A DNA stretch of 39,157 nt. Source: Nocardiopsis xinjiangensis YIM 90004 (GTDB lineage Bacteria; Actinomycetota; Actinomycetes; Streptosporangiales; Streptosporangiaceae). The stretch covers positions 1 to 39,157 of the forward strand of contig NZ_ANBE01000024.1 in the NCBI RefSeq assembly GCF_000341145.1. Reading direction: 5' to 3'. The first letter of the stretch is position 1, and each line of letters begins with the position of its first letter. The notes beneath the pieces were generated by a model that had not been told where the DNA came from, ran no database searches, and was given only the letters and a program-made list of their open reading frames with translations. The position numbers and the translations under genes were made by a program. Shown in pieces: positions 24,056 to 36,000 of the stretch.

Positions 24056-27000
24056 GTCCTCCACACGTGAGATGGGCGTCGGGGGGGTCGGCCTGGGCTT
24101 CGGCGATCCGTTCCAGCGCCGCGGCCTGGCCGCGCACGGTGTTCTCGTCGAAGAGGAGGCGCAGGGGGATGTCCAGGGCGAAGAGGCCCTTGAGGAGCGT
24201 CAGCAGGCGTGTGGCCGTCAGGGAGTGGCCGCCGAGGGCGAAGAAGTCCTCGTCCAGCCCGACGTAAGGCACGCCCAAGAGCTCCGACCAGCACTCGGCC
24301 ACGGCCTCCTCCACCTCAGTCCTGAACTCATCCGCCTTCTGGGGCTCGAAGTCCTCGGGAGTCGGGTGCGGCAGGGCCGGCCGGTCCAGTTTCCGGCTGG
24401 TGGTCAGGGGTAGCGCGTCGAGCAGCATGAAGGCGCTCGGCACCATGTGGTCGGGCAGCCGCTCCGCGAGGTGCTTTCGCAGTTCGTCGACGGAGGGCAT
24501 GCGGCTCTCGTGGGCGACCACGTAGCCGACGAGCCGGTGCTCGGCGGTCTCGGTGGGCCAGGCGCGCACGGCCGACTCGCGTACCTCGCCGTGCGAGTTC
24601 AGGGCGGCCTCCACCTCCCCGACCTCGACGCGAAAGCCCCGGACCTTGACCTGGCTGTCGAGCCTGCCGAGGAACTCGACCGTGCCGTCGCCCCTGATCA
24701 AGGCCCGGTCACCGGTCGCGTACAGCCGTCCGCCCCCGCCGTCGAACGGGTCGGGCACGTAGCGTTCGGCAGTCAGGCCCGGACGGCCGAGGTAGCCGCG
24801 GGTCACGCGAGTGCCGCCGATGTGGAGCTCCCCCGGAACACCGACGGGTACCAGGTTCAACGCGGGGTCGAGCACATAGGCCGTGCTTCCGGGGATCGGA
24901 CGGCCGATCGGCACAGAGGTGCTCGGGTCGGCTGTCCGCGCCTCCTCTCGGTTCACGGGGTGCGCCAATGCCACGACCGTGGCCTCGGTGGGCCCGTAGA
25001 CGCAGACGAAACGACCCGGGGCTCCAGAAGCGAACCAGTTCTCGGCGTCGGCGTAGGTAACCACATCAGCACCGATGTGCAGAGACCGCAACCGGACGAG
25101 GCGCTCGCTCAGGTCGCCCGCGCTCTGCATCACCTCCCGGTAGTGGGAGGGGGTGAGCAGGTGGTGCGCCGCGCCGACGGCCTCCAACCGGTCGGGCAGG
25201 CCCTCAGGAGACCAGAAAGCGGCGTCGGCCACCACGATCGCCCCCCCGCCGAAGAGCGGCAGCCCGATCTGTTCCATAGCGAGGTCGAAGGTGAGCGCGG
25301 CCAGGAGCACGCCCCGGTCTCCGGGGCTCGAGTGGTACGTGGATCGGATGGCTTCCATGTGGTGCGTGTAGGACCGGTGGGTGACCATGACCGCTTTGGG
25401 CCGACCTGTCGAACCTGAGGTGTAGATCATGTACGCGAGGCCGTCGGGGACCGTGGCGGGCAGTTCCCCGGGCGGGGCCGAGGGCCCCTCCTCGTCCACG
25501 ACCAGCACAGGGGCGCCGGGGTCTACGACCCGTTCCCGATAGGAGGCGTCGGTGACCACGAGTGCCGGTGCCAGATCCTCGAACACGGCCGCGAGGCGTT
25601 CGGGGGGCTGTGCGGTTCCCAGGGGGACGTAGACACCTCCCGAGTGGAAGGCGGCCAGCACGGAGACCACTGCAGCGGACGAACGGTCGAGCAGGACGGC
25701 GATCCGATCCTCAGGGCCGACCCCGGCCGCCCTGAACCTGCCCGCCAGGTGCAGGGCCCTCTCATGCAGTTGCCGAAAGGTGAGGTCGCCGTCCTCGCTG
25801 AGGATCGCGGGCGCATCAGGGGTCCGCGCGGCGTGCTGGGCCACGGCCTCGTGCAGGGCCGAGCCCTGCTCGGGCCACCGGGTGGTGGCCTCCGAAGCCG
25901 GACCGGCCCCGTCGGAGAGCAGGGCGGAGACACGCGACAGGGCCACGAGGTCCTGCAGTTCCTCGCCGGTGAGCATCTCCAGGGCGCTGAGTCGCTTTCC
26001 GGGACGTTCCGCGGCGGATCGCGCCAAGGAGACGAAGTGTTCGGTCATCCGGCGTACGGCCTGCTCTGAGTACACACCCGTGGCGTACTCCGCCTCCAGG
26101 GAGTAACCGCCGTCCTCCTCGGCGATCATGCTGAACGTGAGGTCGAACTTGGCCGTCGTGCGCGCAGGTTCGATCGGTTCGGCGTCGAGTCCGCCGAACC
26201 TCGGCCGACCCAGCGCGGAGTCGCGGAGCTCGAAGACCACGTCGACCAAGGGTGAGCGGTCGCCCCGGCGCTCGGGCGCCAGGGCCTCCACCACCTCGTC
26301 GAACGGCACCTCCTGGCCCAGGCCGCTCAGCACCGTGTCCCGGACTCGGTCGATGAGCTGGGGCAGCGTGGGATCACCGGTGCTGTCCACCCGGGTGACC
26401 ACGGTGTTGACGAAGCAGCCGGCCACCGCGTCGAGCTCGGGCAGGCCGCGGCCGGCCGAGGGGGTGCCGACCACCAGATCGGTCTCCCTGGTGTAGCGAG
26501 TCAGCATCGCGCAGAACACGCCCAGGAAAACCATGTGCGGGGTGGCGCCGCCGGTACGGCCCAGTTCCACCAACGGGCCGGCGACGTCGGCCGGCACGTG
26601 TGCGGTGACGAGGCTGCCGGCCCCGTCGCGCACGGGAACCCGGGGACCATCCGCGGTAAGGTTCAGCGCCGGGGCTCCGACCAGGCTCTCCACGGTGTTC
26701 TCCAACGCCTTGCGCGCGGCATCGCCGGCGAGGCGTTCGCGTTCCCGGACAGCGAAGTCCACGTACTGGAGCTCGGTCCCGGCCGTAGCGGCCCTGCCCG
26801 ATGCCCTGGCGTCATAGAAGCTTCCGAGGTCCTCCATGAGCAGGTTCTCGGACCACCCATCGGTGGCGATGTGGTGAATCACCAGGACGAAGACGTGCTC
26901 GTCCGGAGCGAGGGCAAGCAGGTGGGCCGCGACCGGGGGGCCGATGGACAGGTCGAAGGCGGTCTTGGCCAGGCCGGTCACCGCTGCCTGGATCCCTTCG

Positions 27001-30000
27001 GCATCGCCGCGCAGCTCCGGCCGCCGGCCCAGCACGAGCTCCAGAGCAGCATCGGGGTGCTCCACCTGGTAGGGCACGCCCTCCTCGACCACGTACCGGG
27101 TTCGCAGGATCGCATGGCGAAGGCACAAGTCCTTCAGCGCGCCCGTCAAGGCTTCGGTGTCCAGTGTGCCGCGCACCCTGAGAGCGCAGGTGACGTTGTA
27201 GCGGGTCTCGTCCGGTTCGAGCTCGTGCAGGAGCCACAGGCGCCGTTGGGCCGACGAGAGCGGCTGAGGGGAATGGCGGACGGCCTCGTCCATGCGGGTG
27301 ATCGCGCCGTCGGTCTCGGGCGAGGCCGAGCGCACGCGCCCGGCCAGCCCCTCAGCTGTCCTGGCCTCGAACACGGCACGCACCGGCAGGTCGATACCCG
27401 TCTCGGTACGGATCCGGTTCACCGCCCGGATCGCCAGCAGCGAGTGGCCTCCCAACTCGAAGAAGTCGTCGTCGGGGCCCACGCCGCCAACGCCCAGGAC
27501 CTCCGACAGCACCCGGGCGACCAGGACGGACGTCGGGTCGTCGGCCGAGGTGAAGGTGTACCCGCTCGGGGCCGTGTCCGGGGCCGGGAGCGCAGCCCGG
27601 TCGATCTTGCCGCTGGTGGTCAGGGGGAGCCTGGCCAGGAAGACGAAGATCGAGGGCACGTGGGAGTCGGGCAGCTCCGCCGCGAGGAAGCTGCGCAGAT
27701 CGTTCGCCTCGGTGGTGGCGTCCTTGGGCACGACATGGGCGACCAGCCGGTCGAGCCCGTCGGGGCCCGGAGAAGCCACCACTGCTGCGGCGCACGCACC
27801 GGGGTAGCGGGTCAGAACCGCCTCCACCCCGGCGGGTTCGACGCGGACCCCGCGGATCTTGACCTGGCCGTCCTTGCGGCCGAGGAACTCCAAGGTCCCG
27901 TCGGTGCGGCACCGGGCCAGGTCGCCCGTACGGTAGGCGCGCGAACCGGGCGGGCCGTAGGGGTCGGGGACGAAACTCGCGGCGGTCAGGGCCGGCTCAC
28001 CCACGTAGCCGCGGGCGAGCCCCTCCCCCGCGATGTGGAGTTCTCCCGGCACGCCGACCGGGGCCAGGCCACCGGCGACGTCCCGGACCACCGCGCGCGT
28101 GTTGGGCAGCGGCAAGCCGATCGGAGCCACACCGTCGGCTGGGGTCTGCCGGGTGTGCGGCCAGTAGGTGACGTCGATGGAGCTCTCGGTGGGCCCGTAG
28201 GTGTTGATCACCTCCGCACCTGTGCGGCAAGTCAGCCGGGAGACGAGCGCTCCGGTCAGCGGCTCACCCGCGGAAAAGATCAGCCGCAGGTCCGTGCAGT
28301 CCTCCAGGCCCGGGGTGTCCGCCACCGTGAGCAGGAAGGAGGGCACGCCCTGGAGCACCGTGACCCCGTACGCGGCTATGGTCGCCACAAGCGCGGCGGG
28401 GTCCCGTTCGGCCCCGTTCGGCGGCACCACGACCGTCCCCCCGCTGACCAAGGGGGCGAGCCATTCCCAGACGGAAGCGTCGAAGGTGGCCACCGTCTTG
28501 TGGACGAGCCGGTCGCCGGGGCCCAGGCCAAAGCGTTCCACCGCCCACAGGACCCGGTTGGCGATGCCCCGGTGCGGTACGGCGACCCCCTTGGGACGAC
28601 CCGTGGAGCCCGAGGTGTACATGACGTAGGCCAGAGCGTCGGGGGAGGAGACCACCTGCGGGGCGCCCTCGGGCAGGAGCTCGATACGCCGGTGCTCATG
28701 CACGAGGTCGAGGACCGCGACACCCTCGCACGTCTCGCGGCGGGCGCCGGACCACTCCCCGGAATCGGTGATCAGCAGCCGGCACCCGGCATCGGCCAGG
28801 AGCCAATCCCGGCGGGCCTTCGGGTGCTCCGGGTCCAGCGGGAGCAGGGCGGCTCCGGCCCGCATGACACCGAGCGAGACCGCCACCCGTTCGCTCCCGG
28901 GGGGCAGGCACACTCCGACCGGGACGTCGGTGTCGGCGCCTTCCTCCCGCAGCAGGCGGGCGATCTTGTCGGCCCGCCGATCCAACGCGCGGTAGGTGAG
29001 CGTGGTGCCGTCGGCGACGACCGCTGCCGCGTCGGGGGAGCGGGCCGCCCACTCGGTGACCAGGTCGGGCAGGAAGGTACGGGCGCGCGGCCGGTGCTCG
29101 CCGCGTGTGTGGTCGTCCAGGGTGGCCCGCTCGCTCCCGCTCAGCAGCGACAGGTGGCCGATCCGGGTGCGCGGGTCGTGCGCGGCCGAGCCGAGCAAGC
29201 ACAGGAAGTGTTCGGCGAGACGCTCCACAGTGGCCGTGTCGAAGAGGGCGCGGGCGTACTCGATCTGCCCGTCCAGCCCCCCGTCGGGACGGCGGGTCAG
29301 TTCGAGTGTGAGGTCGAACTTGGAGGTGCGCCAGGGTACAGGTTCGGGTTCGACCTGGAGGTCGTCGAGATGGAAACGCTCCTCGTTCTCCTCCCGGTAG
29401 GCGAACATGAGTTGGAAGAGGGGATTGCGGGACAGGTCACGGCGGGGGGCGAGATCGCGCACCAACTGTTCGAACGGCAGGTCCCCGTACTGCTGGGCCT
29501 CCACAGCCACGTCCCGGACCCGCGCCACCAGGTCGGTGAAGACCGGAGTGTCCTCCACGTCCACGCGCAGCACGAGCGTATTGGCGAACAGGCCGATGAG
29601 CTCCTCGGTCCGGGGGTGCTCGCGGCCGGAGAAAGGCACACCCACCGAAAGGTCGTCGCGGCCGCTGTAGCGATTCAGCAGAGCCAGGAAACCCGCGAGG
29701 AAGACCATGAAGGGCGTTGCGCTCCGTGATCGCCCTAGCATGGTCAGTTCCCGGTCCAGGTCGGCGGGGATCTCGAAGGACACCGTCGCGCCCTCGAAAT
29801 CCGGCTGCGAGGAGCGCGGTCGGTCGGTCGGCAGTTCCGTCGGCTCCAGTCCAGCCAGCCGGTCGCGCCAGTGCTCCAGGCGCCCTTCCAGAACCTCCCC
29901 GGACAAGTGGCCGTGCTCGGCGGCGGCGATGTCGGCGTACTGCACGCCGAGCGGCTCGAGGGTGCGCCCCGCGTACAAGGCGGCCAGGTCGTCGGCCAGA

Positions 30001-33000
30001 ACACCGGTGGACCAACCGTCGGTGGCGATGTGGTGGATCGTCAGGACCAGGACGTGCTCGTCACCTTCGCGCGCCAGGCGCACGCGCCAGACCGGGCCCG
30101 CCTCCAGGTCGATGGGGGTGCGCGTCTCTTCGGCCAGGACCTCGGCGGGGTCGCGGTTCTCGGGGGTCAGACGGACCGGCCGTACGGGGTCGACGACCTG
30201 GTGAGGGCTCCCGTCCACGTCCGCGACATAGCGCGTGCGCAGGATCTCGTGTCGAGCAGCGACCTCTTCCAGGGCTCTCCCGAGCGCCTCGGCGTCCAGG
30301 GGGCCCCTCAGGCGCAGGGCATTCACGACCAGATACTCGACGCCTCCGGGAGCGAGCTGGTCCAGGAACCACAGCGCTTCCTGGGCTCGCGACAGCAGCA
30401 ACGGCCCGGATCGGTCGGTCTCGGCGACCAGCCGCTCCCTGGTGTCCGGAGCAGGCGCCGCGAACTCGGGTGCGCCAACGGTGTCGGAGGGCTCTTCGGA
30501 GATGTCGTCCCCGTCACCCGGGCCGCCGAACAGTTCCGCCACGCGTTCACGGACCCGCCGCGCGAGCAGATCGGCGAGCTCGGCGACGGTCTGGGCGGTG
30601 AAGATGTCCCGGACCGACACCGGTGAAGGCATCCGTTCACGCAGGTGCGCGGCCACCCGGGTGGCCAGCAGGGACTGGCCCCCGAGGTCGAAGAAGCGGT
30701 CATGGCGGCCGATCCGTTCGGCCCCCAGAACTTGGGACCAGACCTCTGCGATGAGCCGTTCCGCCGGGGTGGCGGGTGCCTCCCACTTCTCAGGAACCGC
30801 CGTGTCGGAGCTCAGCTCCGGCAGCGACCTGCGGTCTACCTTGCCGTTGCCCAGCAGGGGCAACGCGTCCAGGGTCCCCCACGACGTGGGGACCAGGTGC
30901 GGCGGGAGCGTGCGGGCGATGTCGGCCCTGATCTCGGTCAGGGAGACCCGCGGGGTCTCGGGCACGACGTGCGCGACCAAGCACGGGGTGGCGGAGTCGA
31001 TTCGGTCCACGGCCACGACAGCCGTCCGCACCCCGGGGTGAGCCCTCAGCGCGGCTTCGGTCTCGGCGGGTTCGGCCCGGTAGCCGCGGATCTTGACTTG
31101 GTGGTCACGGCGTCCGACGAAGACGAGGGAGCCGTCCGTGCGTCGGCGGGCCAGGTCACCGGTGCGGTAGAGCCGGCTGCCCGGCGCCCCGTAGGGGTCG
31201 GGGACGAATCGCTCAGCGGTTAGCGCCGGGTCTCCGAGGTAGCCCCGGCCGACGCCGTGCCCGCCGACACAGATCTCCCCGACGGCCCCAACGGGTACAC
31301 GGTTCAGGGCGTCGTCCAAGAGCCGGACGGCCGTCCCCGGCAGGGGCCGCCCGATCGGTACCGGACCCGGTGCGGCCTCTCCCGCGCGTACCTCGTGGAC
31401 GCAGCAGGCCACCGCTGTCTCACTCGGGCCGTAGCTGTTGACCACGCGGACCTCGGGCGCGCGATCGGACCACACGGCCACGTGCTCGCCCCGAAGCTCC
31501 TCACCGCCCACGATCAGACAAGCTGTGGAGGAGGCGAGGGTGTCGGGAGCGACGGTGTCGCTCAGCAGGTTCAGGTGGGTGGGAGTGAGCTTGATGAAGT
31601 CCAGCGGGTGGCCACTCCCCTGCTCCAATTCCCGCACCAGGGGGTCGGCCCCGGCGTCGCGAGGATCGGCCAACCGGACCGGCGTCCCCGCGGCCAGGGG
31701 CGGCCAGAGCGAGGTCAGGGCGAGGTCGAAGGCCAAAGAGGTGTGCAGCAGACTGCCCCGCTCGTCGACGATCGTGCCGACCGACCACCGGACGTAGTTG
31801 GCCAGGCCTCCGTGGGTGACCATGGCGGCCTTGGGCCGACCCGTGGAACCAGAGGTGTAGACGGCATAGGCCAAGTCATCCGGGCCCAGGGCGACCTCGG
31901 GCGGGACGGCGGGCAGTTCCAGACACCGCCGCCGCTCCCCGGGGTCGTCGGGGTCCAGCAGGTGCACTCCCGGGGGGAGCTCGTCTCCGGTCCCGGCCGT
32001 GGCGACGGCCACACGCGCACCCGAGTCCTCCAAAGCCGGCGTGAGCCGCCCGGGGTGGTCGGGGTCCAGGGGCACGTAGGCCGCACCCGCCTTCAAGATC
32101 GCAAGCATCGCCGTGACCAGGCCCGTGCTCCGCAGAAGGTGTACCACGACCAGATCGCCGCGGCGCACGCCCAGCTCGCGCAGCCTGTGCGCGAGCCGGT
32201 TCGCTCCGCGCTCCAGGTCGGAGAAGTCCGTGACGGCGCCGTCCTCCACGACCGCCGGGATCCCGGGGACAACAGCGTGTGCGGCCACCGCCTCGTGGAC
32301 CGGCACGGCGTCCCTCTCGGCCTCAGACCCGGCGTCCCAAAGCCCCGTGGGCTCCGTGGAACCGGCAGCGGCCAGGGAACCGACCGGTGTGTGCGGTGCC
32401 CCGGCCGCGGTGCGCAGGAGGCGCACGTAGTCGGAGGTCAGCCGCTCCAGGGTGGTGTGGTCGTAGAGGTCCTCGGCGTAGACGATCTCGCCGTCGAAAC
32501 CGCCGTCGGCTCGTGCGGTCAGGTGCACACTCAGGTCGAACTTGGCGGCGCCGCTCTGATCGGGGACCAGAACGCCCTCGGGCCGCCGGTCGTGGACCGT
32601 CAGCATGATCCCGAAGAGCGGGTTGCGCGAGATGTCCCGTTCCGGTGCGGCCTCATGGACGACGGCGTCGAAGGGGACATCGGACTTCGATCGCGCGGCC
32701 ACGGCCGTGTCGTGGACCTCGCGGAGCAGGCCGGCGAAGGGCATGAGTGGTCCGATGCGGACCCTGAGTGCGACGGTCTCCACCAACAGCCCGACCACGC
32801 GCCGGTACTCCTCGCGGTCACGCTCGGAGACGGGAACCCCGACGGTGAGGTCCTCCTGGCTGGAGGCCTCGTACAACGCGGCCAGTAGTCCGGCCGCAAA
32901 CACGTCGAAGGGGGTAGCACCCTGCTTCTCTCGCACCGTGTCGAGACGGTCCACCAACACAGCGGGCACGTCGAAGTGCACCAGACCGGCGGGGCCGCCC

Positions 33001-36000
33001 ACCCGGGGCCCGCGCGGGCGGTCGGTCGGGAGCTCGGCGGGCACGGCCCGGGCGAGCTGTTCGCGCCAGTACGCCCTGCTGTCCTCACTGCGCGGGCCCG
33101 CGGCGCGTGCGTCCTGCGCGGAACAGAAGTCGAGGTGTCCCGGGGGTGTGCCGTCGAGCTCGCGACCCTCGTAGGCCGCGGTCAGCTCCTCCGCGAGCAC
33201 GGCCGTGGACCCGTCGTCGGTGATCCCATGGTGCAGAACGAACAGGACCGCGTGGTCACCCTCGGCGGTGGTCACCAGCCGAATCCGGGACAACGGCCCC
33301 CCGTCGAGGTCGAAGGGTTCGGCGTACTCACTCTCCAGGACCTTCTCCAAGAGGCCGGAGGGGCCGCCCAGGCGCACGGGTTCGTGCGGCACCACGGTCT
33401 GGGCCGGTTCACCCCCCTCGCCCTCGACGTAGCGGGTCCGCAGGGCCTCGTGACGTACGGATACCAGGTTCACCGCGGCGTCGAGACGGCCGGGGTCCAG
33501 CGGCCCGGGCAGGCGGACCGCAAAAGCTTCGTGATAACTCGAGCCTTCGGGGTCGAGCTGGTGCAGGAACCACAGCCGCCGTTGGGCCGGGGACAGCGCG
33601 ACGGGGGCCGAACGGTCGACCACCGGGACCGGGACGGTCGTGCCCGTCGCGGCGGCCAGGTGGGCGGCCAGACCGGCCACGGTCGGGGTCTCGAAGAACA
33701 GGGCCAGCGGGAGTTCGGCGTCGAACTCCTCGCGCAGGCGGCCGACCGCCTGCGTGGCCAGGAGGGAGTGCCCACCGAGGGCGAAGAAGTCGTCGTGGGC
33801 ACCGATGTCCGGGCGCTCCAGGAGCTCGGCCAGCACGGCGGCGACCGTCCGCTCCTCCGGTGTCCCCGGTTGCCGTGCGGGCGCGGTGGCCACATTCGGC
33901 TCTTCCGTCAGTGCCGAACGGTCGATCTTGCCGTTGTGCGTGGTGGGGAAGGACTCCACAGCGGTGTAGCGGGACGGGACCATGGGCGCCGGGAGCAAGC
34001 GGGCGCAGTGGGCCCTGAGCTCGTCCTCGTCCGGCACCCGCCCGGGGGCCGAAGGGCGCACGAACGCCACGATGCGTAGGTCCCCTCCCCTGCTCGCAAG
34101 CGCGCGCACGACCGCTTGGGCCACACCCTCGTGCGCAGCGAGGGCGTACTCGATCTCGCCCGGTTCGATCCGATGGCCGCGGATCTTGAGCTGGTCGTCG
34201 GCCCGGCCCAGGATCTCAACGGCCCCGGCGGGGCTGCGGCGGGCGATGTCGCCGGTGCGGTAGAGGCGCCCCCCCGGCACCGGTCCGTAGGGATCGGGCA
34301 CGAACCGTTCGGAGGTCAGCGCCGCCCGCCCCAGGTAGCCGTGGGCCAGGCCAGCGCCGCCGATGTAGAGCTCACCGGCCGAGTCCGGGGGGACCGGTTC
34401 CATCGCCTCGTCCAGGACGTACAGCGTGGTGTGTGCGACTGGGGCGAAGTCGCGCACACGGCCGTTCTCGACGACGGCTGTGGACGACCAGATCGTGGTC
34501 TCGGTCGGACCGTACAGGTCCCACAGGCACACCCCTTGCTCGCCCATGCCTCGGGCGAGTCCGGCGGGCATCTTCTCCCCCCCGCACAGCGCGGTGAATC
34601 CCTCGGGGGCCCGCCAGCCCGAGTCCAGCAGGAGGCGCCACGTCGTCGGCGTCGCCTGCATGGTCCGGACCCCGTGCCGAGTGAGCAGGGCCGCGAGCCG
34701 TTCGGGATCGCGGGCTTCCTCTCGCTCCGCCATCAGGACGCAGCCGCCGGTGATCAGCGGCAGGAAGAGCTCCAGCGCAGCGATGTCGAAGGAGACCGTG
34801 GTCACGGCCGGCAGGAGGGCGCCCGGGTCCAGTCCGGGGCGCTCACTCATGGACCACAGGAAGGCGGTCAACGACCGGTGGCCGACGACCACCCCCTTGG
34901 GCCGACCGGTCGAGCCCGAGGTGTGGATGACGTAGGCCGGGGCGTCCGGGTCCGGCGCCGGGGCGACCTCCTCCGGAAGCTCCCTCCCCTGCTCCAAGCA
35001 CAGGTCCTCCACGTACACGGCTTCCGCTGCCGCGACGTGCTCGCGCAGCGCGGAGGTGGTGACCACGACCCGTACCGAGGCGTCCTCCAGGATGAGTCCG
35101 AGGCGCTCGGCCGGGTGGTCGGGGTCCAGCGGCACGTAGGCCGCGCCCGCCAGATGAGTGCCCAGGAGCGTGGCTACCAGGTCGGCCCCGGGCAGTAGGG
35201 CCACGCCGACCCGGTCCCCGGTGCCGACACCGTTCTCCCACAGGCCGGCGGCGATCTGGCGAGCGCGCGCAAGAAGCCCGGCGTAGGTGAGCCGAGAGTT
35301 CCCGTGGCGTACGGCCGCCGCATCGGGGGTGCGGGCCGCCTGGACGGCGACCAGCTCGACCAGCGTCGAGTCCGGGATCTGCTCCCGGGGCCCGCGGGGC
35401 GGTGCGAGGACCTCCTGCCGTTCCCTCTCAGGCAGGACCGACATGTGCCCGATGGGGGTGACGGGGTTGCGAACCGCATGAGCGAGCAGCGTCGTCACCC
35501 GCTCGGCCAGGCGTTCGGCGAGGGCGTCGCCGACGAAGGAGGCATACTCCAGTTCCGCGCGCACCCCGCCGTCGGGGGCGCGCAGCAGTCGGACCACCGC
35601 GTCGTAGCGCAGGGCCCGGTCGGCGACGTGGAGGGCCGCGGCCTCCAGCCCGGCGAAGTCGGCGGTCGACTCGTCGGCCACCTCGACCAGGACGTCGAAC
35701 AGGGGCCCGCGAGAGAGATCCGTCGTCCCCGAGGCCTGCGCCGCGAGCTGCTCGGCGTCGGCGCCGCGGGCTTGCTCTGCTTCCTCCTCCACTCGCCCGA
35801 GAGCCTCGCGGAACGTGAGCCTCCTGGGCAGATCGAGCACGAGCGGAACCGTGATCCCGTCGGTTCTGAGACCGAGGACCCCGTCCCAGCGCCCACTGTG
35901 CCGAGAGAGCACGGTGTGGACCACCCCGGCCAGGGCGGGAGCCAGGCGGTCTCCAGGAAAAGCGGACGCGAACCCGTCCGGAACCGCGATCGGCAGGGCA

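Noticed and set aside
26535..29729. Open frame of 1064 codons on the plus strand opposite the NRPS
   Set aside because: It runs antisense through module 3-4 coding sequence, has no recognisable domain, and long antisense frames are expected in DNA of this GC content.
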